In this document: positions 25,572 through 34,540 of the stretch, piece by piece
Layout of the letters: every line of letters starts with the position of its first letter
Numbering within the stretch: the stretch's first letter is position 1
NCBI GenBank assembly: GCA_934096815.1
Contig: CAKOMY010000001.1
Location: 62,001 to 126,000, forward strand
Direction: 5' to 3'
Source: an uncultured Bacilli bacterium
GTDB taxonomy: Bacteria; Bacillota_I; Bacilli_A; RF39; UBA660
DNA: 64,000 nucleotides
Notes under the pieces: model-generated
What the model was told of the DNA's origin: nothing
The model's database searches: none
The model's input: only the letters and a program-made list of their open reading frames with translations
Position numbers and translations under genes: made by a program

Positions 25572-28500
25572 TTATTTTATTTTGATTGATGCATAAATTA
25601 TTTTATAATCATCTAATGTTAAATGATCTTTTAGGGCTGTTACATTATTATAGTTACTTTCATCGACATTTAAAATTTCTTCTTTGGTTAGTGCTTTAAA
25701 TAATGCCCAATATTTTTGCCTATCATCAACTGTTAAATAACCATAGTATTTATTTTTGTATAGTTTGAATACTTTTATTTGTTTGCTACTTGCACCTACT
25801 AATATTTCTAAGATTGTTCTAGGGCTTATTTTAAATTTATAATTTTCATAATATTTTGCAATATATATTATAGCGTTTACTAGTTCTATAAAGTTTTTAT
25901 TACAATAGGTTAATTTTTTAATATCAGTATTTTTATCAAAAAACTCTAAATTAACTAGATCTAAATCTTGAGTATATTTATTATCAACTAAATAAGCATT
26001 ACAACCTGTTCCATCTTTTAAATAGTTAGTACAACCTAAAATATATTTTTCTTTAGCTGGATCTGGAACTTTTTTAACAATTAAATAACCATCAGAGCAT
26101 TTTGGACATTTGGAAATGGACATTTTTCCTCCTCTTGGATTATTAGTTACATATCCACAAATTTCTGGATCATTTGAACATATCCATATTTCTCCAGGAA
26201 TTTTAAAATTATTATTACTTCTTCTTTGTAATGGATAGCCGCATAAAGGACATTTTAATAAATTATCATAATTAACTTCCGGCTCTATTTTTTCACCAAC
26301 TACTAGAACATTTTTATAGTTACTATTTAATTCTAAAATAAATTTAGATGGTTTATATATTGGTGTTAGAATATAAACTTTATTTTTTGTTCTAGTTAGA
26401 GCAACATAGAATAATCTTCTTTCTTCGGCATATTCGAAATTTTCTTCGTCTTTGATAACCAGTTTCATGACAGGATCATCAACTATTCTTGATGGGAAGC
26501 CTAAAATTGCATCTTTACCATTTATTATTATTACATTATCATATGTTAATCCTTTTGATGAGTGAGCAGTTAAAAAGGTAATATTTAATTTAGGATATTT
26601 ATTAGAATATAATTTATTTCTTTTATAGGTGAAACCTTCTTTATAATTCGATAATATGAATTGTTCAAAACCATAACGGCCTATAAATAATACTTTTTGA
26701 TTTATTCCATTTTCTTTAACAATATTGTCTAGAGCGTGTTCAATAGCACTACCTAACCTATTTGTTACTGTATCACCTAGTTTGTATGATATATAGTCTT
26801 TTTTATCATTATATGTCATTAAAATAACAGGATTTTTTATAGATTTATTTGATTTTAATTTTTTAGTTATTTGGTATTTATTTGACATTACAAAGTTACC
26901 GGCTATATCGATTAGTTCTTGGGAATTGCGATATGTATTAGTTATTTTTTGAATATTGGCATAACCCATTATTTGTTCAAATTTGGTAAATAAATCAATT
27001 TGAGCACCACTAAATTTAAATATTGATTGCCAGTCATCGCCGACAGCTACTATTTTAGCATTAGAACATTTTGATAATTTTTCACATAGATTAAATCTTT
27101 GAAGTGAAATATCTTGATATTCATCAACAAATATATAGTCGTATGGTAACTTTTGATTATTTTCAATTAATTTATCTAATATATTAGAGGCATTATTAAT
27201 CATATCTTCAAAGTCAATACTTCCGGTATTTTTTAATACGCTTGAGTAAGCTAAATAGCATTCGTAACAAATATTTACAAATAATTTGGTTCTTTCATCA
27301 GATAAGGTAATTTTCCATTCATCAAATTTGGATGGGCTAAAATTATTAGTTTTGAATCTAGATATGAAGACACATATTAACTGAACTAGTTTGTTAAAAT
27401 ATTTATCTTCTAAATTTGATAGGATGGCTTTATAAATTGCTTTTTGGCTTTTAGGTTCAAATGAGATGCCTGATTTTATTAATTCTTCTTTTAAATGAGT
27501 TATTGTATCTTTGTTATCATTATATTTTGAAAAGGTATAAATTAATTTAGTACCATGTTTTCTGTGAAACATTATTTTGTCATTAACGTGTTTTTTATAA
27601 AGTTCTAGTTCTTCTTTAGAGTATCTTGGATTTTCTCCATTTTCAGATATACCAAAATGTTCAAGATATATTTCTTTGTTATATTGTCTAATTATGAAAT
27701 CAGGGCAATATGGTTTAATTGTATTATTAAAGCAATATTTATAAACTGGTTCATATTCATAGTCAATACCATTAATGTATAAAAAGTTGGCGATACGGCA
27801 TTCTTCAACACTTTTGACTTTTTCATTTTTTAAGGTATATTTTTGACTAATTTGTTTTTTGTTAAATTCATCAAGAGATGATATTATATCGGATTTAAGG
27901 GTTGAACAATCATTTTTGGCTAGTTCCGAGAATAATAAACTTATATTTTCTTCTCCAAAAGGGACGTTTAAGTAACTAGCAAAGAATAGAAGAATCTTTT
28001 TTACAAATTCTTCGTCATTTTCATTATTAATAAGGTATTCTTTAATAGTTTTGAACATTAAATCTCCAGTTGTTATTTGATGATGGGATTCTTCGGCTGA
28101 GCCAATAACCTGATTTGCTAGGGAATGGAATGTGGATATTTTAACAGGCAAGCCAAGGCGCTTACATCTTGTTTGTAATTCATTAGTTGCTTTTCTGGTA
28201 AAGGAGATTATTAAAATACGATTTGGATCTATGTGCTGTTTTTCAATAAGATATTTAACTTTGGCTTCAATAGTAGTTGTTTTACCTGATCCTGCTCCTG
28301 CTACCACTAATGTGTAATCTTCATCAGAAAGGATTACTTTTCTTTGTTCTTTATCTAGTTTTATGTTTGAATCTTCATTTGCAAGAATGGTATCTAAATA
28401 TTCTTTATCAGCTTCTAGATGTTTATTTACATAAAGGGTATTTTTATCATCTATTATTTTACTAGTGTTTGTATAAAAGTTAATAAGACTTTTTATTTCG

Positions 28501-28718
28501 TAATAATCTACTTTATTTTTTTGGCACCATAGTTCAAGCATAGATTCTTTTTCCATAATTTTTAGTTTATGAATTATAGGTGTTAGTTGTTTGTATATTT
28601 TTAGATACTCTTTTTTAGAGATGTATTTATCTTTTAGTAGTAATTCATTAACTTGATTTTGATATAACTTTAGTAATTCAAAATCTTTGGATTTTATCTC
28701 TTCACTAGTTAAAACCAT
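25572..28718 (-). CDS. UvrD/helicase IV-like superfamily 1 helicase with zinc fingers
   Basis: 1048 aa. Helicase motifs in order: VVAGAGSGKTTT (~138-149), ISFTRKATNEL, FEDMINNAS, YIFVDEYQDIS, VGDDWQSIFKFSGA, TFLTAHSSKGLTYDNVI and RRLFYVALTRTKNKVYIL. Between motifs Ia and II, near 300-355, is an insert with a PD-(D/E)XK-like pattern (ECRIANFLYINGIDYEYEP, then PDFIIRQYNKEIYLEHFG). Two zinc-ribbon-like modules follow the core (CPLCGYPL...CSNDPEICG; CPKCSDGYL...CTNYLKDGTGC). The protein most likely unwinds and may cut DNA. Helicase IV is the nearest known architecture. It is transcribed alone. Confidence 0.88.
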   Translation of the reverse strand: MVLTSEEIKSKDFELLKLYQNQVNELLLKDKYISKKEYLKIYKQLTPIIHKLKIMEKESMLELWCQKNKVDYYEIKSLINFYTNTSKIIDDKNTLYVNKHLEADKEYLDTILANEDSNIKLDKEQRKVILSDEDYTLVVAGAGSGKTTTIEAKVKYLIEKQHIDPNRILIISFTRKATNELQTRCKRLGLPVKISTFHSLANQVIGSAEESHHQITTGDLMFKTIKEYLINNENDEEFVKKILLFFASYLNVPFGEENISLLFSELAKNDCSTLKSDIISSLDEFNKKQISQKYTLKNEKVKSVEECRIANFLYINGIDYEYEPVYKYCFNNTIKPYCPDFIIRQYNKEIYLEHFGISENGENPRYSKEELELYKKHVNDKIMFHRKHGTKLIYTFSKYNDNKDTITHLKEELIKSGISFEPKSQKAIYKAILSNLEDKYFNKLVQLICVFISRFKTNNFSPSKFDEWKITLSDERTKLFVNICYECYLAYSSVLKNTGSIDFEDMINNASNILDKLIENNQKLPYDYIFVDEYQDISLQRFNLCEKLSKCSNAKIVAVGDDWQSIFKFSGAQIDLFTKFEQIMGYANIQKITNTYRNSQELIDIAGNFVMSNKYQITKKLKSNKSIKNPVILMTYNDKKDYISYKLGDTVTNRLGSAIEHALDNIVKENGINQKVLFIGRYGFEQFILSNYKEGFTYKRNKLYSNKYPKLNITFLTAHSSKGLTYDNVIIINGKDAILGFPSRIVDDPVMKLVIKDEENFEYAEERRLFYVALTRTKNKVYILTPIYKPSKFILELNSNYKNVLVVGEKIEPEVNYDNLLKCPLCGYPLQRRSNNNFKIPGEIWICSNDPEICGYVTNNPRGGKMSISKCPKCSDGYLIVKKVPDPAKEKYILGCTNYLKDGTGCNAYLVDNKYTQDLDLVNLEFFDKNTDIKKLTYCNKNFIELVNAIIYIAKYYENYKFKISPRTILEILVGASSKQIKVFKLYKNKYYGYLTVDDRQKYWALFKALTKEEILNVDESNYNNVTALKDHLTLDDYKIIYASIKIK

Positions 28719-28808
28719 AATGCCAACCTCTTATCTTATTTTAATTATATCATTAGACAGTTGGATTTTGGTAGATTTAATTGCTTGTTTGGGATTTTAT
28801 TTAGTTAA

Positions 28809-29495
28809 TTATGTCATTTTATATATAAATTTTGTTATTTTAAGGATTTTTATTCTTTTATAATAATTAGTAAATATTTTATTATAGTAATAAATATATT
28901 CATTATTTATTTTAATGATTGTTTCTTGTTTATTAAGGTTATATTCTTTTTCTATTTTGGTCATCTTGTTAGCGTAGTTATCAAATAAGTATAGTATGTT
29001 ATCATCATTAGTTATATTGGTTGTTACTAGGTCTTTTAAAAGATTAAATAGGTTTTCAACATCTGTTAAGTTATCTAAATTATAGTTATATTTTAGTTTG
29101 ATCTTATTTAATTCTTGAATGGGGATATTATTTCTAATTTGTTTAAAAATAGTTAAGAAGTTATTAATGATTGTTTTTTTCATTGAATAAATAATATATT
29201 TATCGTTAAGTTCTTTTAAAGTAATAGGCGTAGTTAAAAATTCTGGTATATTTGTTGTTAATATTAACTCTAGTATGTGTCCTTTTTCTTTAATTGATGG
29301 AAAATTGTTATGAAAGAAATCAACAAAGTAAGTTAGTTTTTCAATAAATGATTCTTCATTATTCTTATTTTCTATTATAGAATTGTTGTTTAGAATTTTA
29401 TCAAATATTTTATTGCTAATTAATTCTTGCATTAGTACATAATATTTTGGTTTGGTACTTGTAAGATATTGTAGTATTTTAGTTTTATAATTCAT
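28809..29495 (-). CDS. Unknown protein, divergent from HTH regulator
   Basis: 228 aa from the ATG at 29495 (AGGT seven bases before it). It is rich in Asn, Ile and Lys and mainly helical by composition, with no membrane segment, signal peptide or catalytic motif. It faces the double-HTH regulator across 118 bases, so that regulator is a candidate controller. Its codon use is even more AT-biased than that of its neighbours, consistent with accessory DNA. Confidence 0.55.
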   Translation of the reverse strand: MNYKTKILQYLTSTKPKYYVLMQELISNKIFDKILNNNSIIENKNNEESFIEKLTYFVDFFHNNFPSIKEKGHILELILTTNIPEFLTTPITLKELNDKYIIYSMKKTIINNFLTIFKQIRNNIPIQELNKIKLKYNYNLDNLTDVENLFNLLKDLVTTNITNDDNILYLFDNYANKMTKIEKEYNLNKQETIIKINNEYIYYYNKIFTNYYKRIKILKITKFIYKMT

Positions 29496-29542
29496 ATAAT
29501 TACCTATTTTCTTTTTGTTTCTATACATTATAATAACATATT

Positions 29543-29570
29543 TTTACCAAATATATCCAAGTTTTATAAA
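29543..29570 (+). promoter_or_regulatory. Promoter of the double-HTH gene
   Basis: TTTACC and TATAAA on the + strand separated by 16 bases, about 43 bases before the ATG at 29614. Confidence 0.5.
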
Positions 29571-29613
29571 TAATTGTTTTTTTAATGCAAAAATTAATAT
29601 AGGTGGTTATGAG

Positions 29614-30039
29614 ATGTACGAAAATAACTTGAAATATATTAGAGAATACATGGAAATGACACAAAAGGAACTTGGAAAGGTTTTTAATGTGGCTGAATCT
29701 ACCTATAGTGGATGGGAAACTGGTAGAGATGTTATTCCTTTAAGGCATTTATATAAATTTAGTTTGATATATGGTTATTCTATGGATTATTTACTTAAGT
29801 TAAATAGTAAAAATATTAAGTATGATAAACTTGATAGTATTGATAGAAAAATGGTTGGTAACAAATTAAAAAGAATTAGAAAAGATTTAAACTTAACTCA
29901 ACAACAAATTGCAGATGAGTGTATGATATCTCAAACTACTTATAGTAATTATGAGTTAGGTAATAATTTAATTTCTACTATGAGTTTGTATACAATTTGT
30001 AAGAATCATAATATTTCGATGGATAGTATATTTAAGTAA
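29614..30039 (+). CDS. Transcriptional regulator with two XRE-type HTH domains
   Basis: 141 aa from the ATG at 29614, chosen for AGGTGG upstream; the frame runs further back without a ribosome site. Two Cro/C1-type HTH domains are in tandem. The first spans ~5-60 (LKYIREYMEMTQKELGKVFN, VAESTYSGWETGRDVIPLRH). The second spans ~82-138 (LKRIRKDLNLTQQQIADECM, ISQTTYSNYELGNNLIS). Each could contact one half-site. It is the only intact + strand gene in the interior of the window and lies beside an unknown gene and a Fic gene. Confidence 0.88.
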   Translation: MYENNLKYIREYMEMTQKELGKVFNVAESTYSGWETGRDVIPLRHLYKFSLIYGYSMDYLLKLNSKNIKYDKLDSIDRKMVGNKLKRIRKDLNLTQQQIADECMISQTTYSNYELGNNLISTMSLYTICKNHNISMDSIFK

Positions 30040-30105
30040 AAATAAAATTAACAAATTCAATTGTTTTTAGTTATTTATATGTTATTTGTAAATAAAGAAT
30101 ACTAA

Positions 30106-30140
30106 AACTAGATGAGTTTAAATCATCTAGTTCTTTTTTT
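30106..30140 (+). terminator. Terminator of the double-HTH gene
   Basis: AACTAGATGA (30106-30115) pairs with TCATCTAGTT (30123-30132), followed by C and a T-run. It may also serve the opposing Fic gene. Confidence 0.88.
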
Positions 30141-30172
30141 ATGCTATTGTACCGTTATCGGTATGATATGTT

Positions 30173-31228
30173 TTAGAAATTACTTAATAAATCAATTAAT
30201 CTAGTATTTTTATAAATACTTTCTCTACCAACTTTTTCAAATTCTAAAAGTCCAGCATCAACCAAACTATTTAAATATGTAGCAGCGGTTTGTCTTGTAA
30301 CTCCACACCTATCTTCAATATAATTAATTCTAGTATATACTTCAAAGAATAATGAATCTAATAATTCATCTGAATATATTTTAGGTAATTTAGTCATAAA
30401 TTCTTCTTTATAAGATTCCATCTCATTTTGAATTAGTTTTATTAATTCAATAGTATTTTTAGATGTTTCTTTTATTCCTTTTAAGATATAAATAATCCAA
30501 TCTTCATAATTATTATTTTCTCTAAATTCAGTAAATAATTTATAGTATTGGTCTTTATTCTTATTAATGTAATTACTTAAATATAAAATAGGACTATCTA
30601 AAAGATTATTTAATACTAAATACAAAACATTTAAAATTCTTCCAGTTCTTCCATTTCCATCATAAAATGGGTGGATTGATTCAAATTGATAATGAATTAA
30701 AGCCATTTTGATTAGTGGATCAACTTCATCATCATTTTCATTAATATAATCTTCAAGATTTTTTAATAAATCTCTAATTTCTTTTTCTTCTTGTGGTGGA
30801 GTATAAATTAATTCTCCAGTTTTACTATTAACTAATTTAGTTCCAGGATTCTTTCTTACACCAGCTTTATTGTGTTCAATCATTCCTTGAAGTTCTACTA
30901 AAACATTAGTTGAAATAAATCCTTTTTCTTTAATTATTTCATATCCACGCCAAATAGCAGTTCTATAATCAACAACTTCTTTAGCAGATTCATCTTTATA
31001 TCCACTTTCTGTTAAAACTTTATAAATACTATCATGAGTAGTAACTATATTTTCAATTTCACTACTATCTTTAGCTTCATTTATTGTAATAGCATTTATT
31101 AAAATATGTTGATTAGGAATTGAATTAGCAAATCCTTTTAATTCTGCAAGTGATCTAGAAGCTTCATTTAATACCTCAAGAATTCTAGGTGTTTTTAAAT
31201 CAAAATCATTAAATGGTAATAGCTTCAT
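30173..31228 (-). CDS. Fic family protein with N-terminal inhibitory helix and wHTH
   Basis: 351 aa. The core motif is HPFYDGNGRTGR near residue 190, complete with the catalytic His and the anion-binding loop, so AMP transfer (AMPylation) is expected. Near 55-60 the helix AKDSSEIENIV carries the S-x-x-x-E-N inhibitory motif of class II Fic enzymes. The C-terminal ~80 residues contain a winged helix (YIEDRCGVTRQTAATYLNSL, VDAGLLEFEKVGRESIY), as in Fic proteins that bind their own promoter. AGGAGATGATA before the ATG fixes the start. The target protein is unknown. Confidence 0.93.
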   Translation of the reverse strand: MKLLPFNDFDLKTPRILEVLNEASRSLAELKGFANSIPNQHILINAITINEAKDSSEIENIVTTHDSIYKVLTESGYKDESAKEVVDYRTAIWRGYEIIKEKGFISTNVLVELQGMIEHNKAGVRKNPGTKLVNSKTGELIYTPPQEEKEIRDLLKNLEDYINENDDEVDPLIKMALIHYQFESIHPFYDGNGRTGRILNVLYLVLNNLLDSPILYLSNYINKNKDQYYKLFTEFRENNNYEDWIIYILKGIKETSKNTIELIKLIQNEMESYKEEFMTKLPKIYSDELLDSLFFEVYTRINYIEDRCGVTRQTAATYLNSLVDAGLLEFEKVGRESIYKNTRLIDLLSNF

Positions 31229-31264
31229 ATTATCATCTCCTCTTATATAATATTACACTATTTT

Positions 31265-31319
31265 TTTAACATATACAAGAAATATGTTAAATTTTTTAAC
31301 ATTTTTTAACATATTTTAT
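31265..31319. promoter_or_regulatory. Operator-like repeat array before the Fic gene
   Basis: TTTAACATAT and its complement ATATGTTAAA are seven bases apart (31265-31274, 31282-31291). Two further direct copies of TTTTTTAACAT follow (31292-31302, 31302-31312). A possible promoter (TTGTAT, 17 bases, TAATAT on the minus strand) overlaps the first pair. The Fic protein's wHTH is a natural candidate to bind here. Confidence 0.6.
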
Positions 31320-31458
31320 ATTTATACTTTTTAAATCATTAATTGTTTTTTATTATTTATTATTTATAGTTTTAATAATTTTTAATCATTCTTTATTTTT
31401 ATTTTGATCATTTTTATTAGATATATATTATTCCTTTATAGCCTATTGGAGTTTTGAA

Positions 31459-32005
31459 TTATGTAAGACCAAGTTCATAAATATCATTATCAACATAGAA
31501 TATGCTGTGTTTTTTAGTTTTTATATATCTGTTATTTTTATTAATAAGTTCTTTAATGATTTCCATATGGCTTTTATCTTTAAATTCTTCATAATTATTA
31601 TTTTGTGTTGCTCTTTGTGTTGCTTCTGCAACAAAATTATTTTTAAAAATGACTTTAAAACTATCTCTTTTTTCATAAAATTCTAGAGAAGGCAATCCAT
31701 ATTTTTTCATTTCTCGAATCATTGTTGGTATTCCTGAATGTCTATTTTCAATTATTGATTTCTTTTCTTCAAGTATTCTCACTAATGTTGGATTACGTGA
31801 TTCCATTGTAGTAGCAGTTTCTTATTTTTCAATTCTATTTGTACCATATAACGCACCAGGATTGATAATTTCTATCTTATCTTTATATATATATACGGAA
31901 ATATAAGCATTTTTTGTTTGAGTACTATAATCGCGGTGAATTAAAGCATTCTCAATTACCTCTCTAATATATAACTTTTTATTATGATATAATAACCTTT
32001 ATTTA
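31459..32005 (-). pseudogene. RecG-C/AAA_4-type ATP-binding protein, truncated and interrupted (copy 1)
   Basis: Only the C-terminal third remains. The frame reads LYIREVIENALIHRDYS, KDKIEIINPGALYGTNRIEK, an in-frame TAA (31822-31824), then ETATTMESRNPTLVRILEE and SGIPTMIREMKKYGLPSLEF to the end at 31459. This is the HATPase_c_4 part of the divergent-AAA proteins that usually begin with an AlbA_2/Schlafen-like domain. A short 115-aa frame starts at 31806 after the stop but is unlikely to be a real gene. A second decayed copy lies at 35690-35960. Confidence 0.85.
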
Positions 32006-32019
32006 CTTAGTTAATAAAA

Positions 32020-32883
32020 TCATAATGAATAAAACACTTGTCTTTCACATTGTTCATAAATAATCCTATTAAAGTCCATAACAAAATTATCATCATTTAA
32101 AAAATCTATAGAATTATTACTATTATTTAACCCTTTGCAATTTGGATAAATAGCAATCAATATTTCTTTATTTATAGAATAATATATAATTGTTCCGGCT
32201 TTAGTTAACCCATTATAATCTAATCCCACTTTTTTAGTATAATAATTATACATAATTACAGGATTATCACTAGTTACAAAAGGTTTTGTTTTATAATTTA
32301 TATTCTTATGAATTATCCATATCTTACTCATCAATATATTAATTGCTTTTCTAAGAAAAGTATTTGAATTCCAATGTTCAAGTGCAATAGAATAAATAAA
32401 ATCCTTATTATTTCTGTATTTATTTAATACTTCGATATCTTTATTAGAAAGTTGACTTCGTAATGTATCTTTTATTTCATCAATAATGCTATTAGTAATT
32501 TCACAACCCAGTTTAATAAAGTGTTTTTTTGATACCTCTGTCCTAAGTAGCTGTGTAATAATTATTAGTGATATTTCTTTTTTTAAATATTCACTTAAAA
32601 CTTTATTACCATTTGAAGCAAATTTCGAATTTATAATTATAGATTTATAAATACTGGGAATATTTTGTTCTATTTTGCCATACCACTTTTCCCAATAATT
32701 TACTTCTTTATCGCTTACTTCGTAAAAGTCTCTTTGGCAAGCAACATCATCAATGCTTGCTTTATAGGGCTGCTCTTTCTTCTTATCAATTACAATAATT
32801 TTATCTGTATTATTATTTTTATATCCAAAATTTCTAATATGAACCTGTGGTACTATGTGTTCCTTTCTTGTTTTTTTACCCAT
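32020..32883 (-). CDS. DUF4238 domain protein
   Basis: 287 aa with the DUF4238 pattern: an N-terminal KEHIVPQVHIRNFGY, IDDVACQRDFYE, and a C-terminal WIIHKNINYKTKPFVTSDNP, PVIMYN and a beta-strand block. The family often occurs in restriction and defence neighbourhoods, and its biochemical function is unknown to me. It follows dpnB by 11 bases, so it is probably the fourth gene of the DpnII-type operon. No nuclease motif is clear. Confidence 0.8.
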   Translation of the reverse strand: MGKKTRKEHIVPQVHIRNFGYKNNNTDKIIVIDKKKEQPYKASIDDVACQRDFYEVSDKEVNYWEKWYGKIEQNIPSIYKSIIINSKFASNGNKVLSEYLKKEISLIIITQLLRTEVSKKHFIKLGCEITNSIIDEIKDTLRSQLSNKDIEVLNKYRNNKDFIYSIALEHWNSNTFLRKAINILMSKIWIIHKNINYKTKPFVTSDNPVIMYNYYTKKVGLDYNGLTKAGTIIYYSINKEILIAIYPNCKGLNNSNNSIDFLNDDNFVMDFNRIIYEQCERQVFYSL

Positions 32884-32894
32884 ATATATCTATC

Positions 32895-33761
32895 CTATTT
32901 TAAATGTTCTAAAATTCCATTATCTAAATCATTTATTGAATACATTGTATTTAATACATTAAAAGTTTCTTCTAAATTTTTTCTTGCACTAAACCAACCT
33001 TGTCCATCAGTAAACCATATAAAAGTTACGCCATCCACTTTATTAGATTCCTCAGCTAACATTTTATAACTTCTCGCTGTCTCGTTTAATTTTGAACCAC
33101 CTGAAGCATAAAAATTGGTTTCTATAACATAAACCTGATTTTCTGTTTTAATTACAAAATCAAATCTTTTGGTAGAAATATTATTACCAGACATTGCGGA
33201 TAAATCTAATCCCCATCTTTTTTCAATATCACTTAAATAAATTTCTTTAAAATAATTAACATTCTTTTGATATCCGGCTTTCACGATATAGCTTTCTACT
33301 AAATCTTCCATTAAATGACCACCACGATTTTTTCTTCCGTTTGAATCTAAACCTACTTCAACACCTAATAGATAATCGTATAAATTATTTATAATATGAT
33401 TTTGTAATAATTCAAATAAACCAGTTTCCTTCATAAATTTTACATAATCATTTACTGAATATACCAATTTGTTAAATTTAAATAAATATTCATCAGCTAA
33501 GTCTTTTACAAATATTTCATTAGATCTTATAGCTAATAACATTGGAATAACTTCTAAAGTAGCAGGATATTTTATTATAATATTTCTAAATTCATTTTCA
33601 ATATTTTTACTACCAATAAGTGAGTTTAAAATATTTAATTCAATTTTGTGTTTTTCTGCTAATTTATATATTTTTGCAAAATCAACATAATAACCATAAT
33701 TTGAAATACTAGATTTAAAATTATTTATCCACTGATTGAAATCTCTATTCATCTTAATCAT
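32895..33761 (-). CDS. dpnB: Type II restriction endonuclease, DpnII family
   Basis: 288 aa. Colinear with DpnII of Streptococcus: NSLIGSKNIENEFRNIIIKY, LLQNHIINNLYDYLLGVEVG, DSNGRKNRGGHLMEDLVESY, RFDFVIKTENQVYVIETNFY, ASGGSKLNETARSYKMLAEE and WFTDGQGWFSA. The D-x(n)-ExN stretch (RFDFVI...YVIETNF) is the likely metal-binding nuclease core. DpnII cuts unmethylated GATC. The start overlaps dpnA by 8 bases; the ribosome site GAAAGGA would suit either the first ATG or the one three codons later. Confidence 0.97.
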   Translation of the reverse strand: MIKMNRDFNQWINNFKSSISNYGYYVDFAKIYKLAEKHKIELNILNSLIGSKNIENEFRNIIIKYPATLEVIPMLLAIRSNEIFVKDLADEYLFKFNKLVYSVNDYVKFMKETGLFELLQNHIINNLYDYLLGVEVGLDSNGRKNRGGHLMEDLVESYIVKAGYQKNVNYFKEIYLSDIEKRWGLDLSAMSGNNISTKRFDFVIKTENQVYVIETNFYASGGSKLNETARSYKMLAEESNKVDGVTFIWFTDGQGWFSARKNLEETFNVLNTMYSINDLDNGILEHLK

Positions 33762-34515
33762 TTTCCTTTCTTTTTATAGTAATATCTAAATATTCTTTTT
33801 CTAAATCTATACCAATATATTTTCTATTTAATTTATTTGCTACTATTCCGGTGGTACCACTTCCATTAAAAGGGTCTAATATTAAATCTCCTTCATCTGT
33901 AGAAGCTAATATTATTTTTTCTAATATTGCGATAGGTTTTTGCGTTGGATGCTTTCCACATTTTTTCTCACTTGGTTTGGTTAATGATGTTTTCCAAACG
34001 TCTTTTGCTTGCTTATTCCCGTTAAGTTCTTTCATTAAATCATAATTAAATTTATGTTTTGCATTTTTGATATCTTTTTTTGCCCATAATATTGTTTCAG
34101 TTGAATGAACAAAATATCTACAACTTATATTTGGTGGAGGATTCAATTTTTCCCATGTTATATTATTAATTATTTTGAATCCTTCTTGTTCTAATGCCAT
34201 TCCTATTGAATAAATATTATGCATTGTACCGCTTATCCAAATTGTACCATTGTCTTTTAGTATCTTGTAACATTGTTTTATCCATTTTCTATTAAATCTA
34301 TGTTTTTCGGAGGTGTTTATTTTTTTATCCCAATATCCTTTATTTACAGAGACCATTTTACCACCACTACAAGATATTCCATCTCCAGATAAGAAATATG
34401 GCGGATCTGCGAATATCATATCTATACTTTTAGACTCTAGTTTATTTAGTTCTTTCAAGGAATCGCCTAAAATCAATTTAAATTTATCTGTTTCATAATA
34501 ATATTTTTTTCTCAT
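33754..34515 (-). CDS. dpnA: DpnA-like adenine methyltransferase
   Basis: 253 aa with beta-class motif order: the catalytic DPPY (MIFADPPYFLSGDG) near residue 37 comes first and the SAM-binding FNGSGTTGIVA near 217 last. HPTQKPIAILEKIILAST marks the DpnA/MboIB group. In the DpnII system this second methylase can act on single-stranded GATC and protects incoming DNA during transformation. GGAGGATTT upstream fixes the start. It lies between dpnM and dpnB. Confidence 0.95.
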   Translation of the reverse strand: MRKKYYYETDKFKLILGDSLKELNKLESKSIDMIFADPPYFLSGDGISCSGGKMVSVNKGYWDKKINTSEKHRFNRKWIKQCYKILKDNGTIWISGTMHNIYSIGMALEQEGFKIINNITWEKLNPPPNISCRYFVHSTETILWAKKDIKNAKHKFNYDLMKELNGNKQAKDVWKTSLTKPSEKKCGKHPTQKPIAILEKIILASTDEGDLILDPFNGSGTTGIVANKLNRKYIGIDLEKEYLDITIKRKEND

Positions 34516-34540
34516 TGGCTAAATCCTCCAATACTTTTTT

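Noticed and set aside
31459..31806. A 115-aa frame as a separate gene
   Set aside because: It begins right after an in-frame stop within a longer recognisable RecG-C/AAA_4 sequence, and a second decayed copy exists. It is the tail of a pseudogene.
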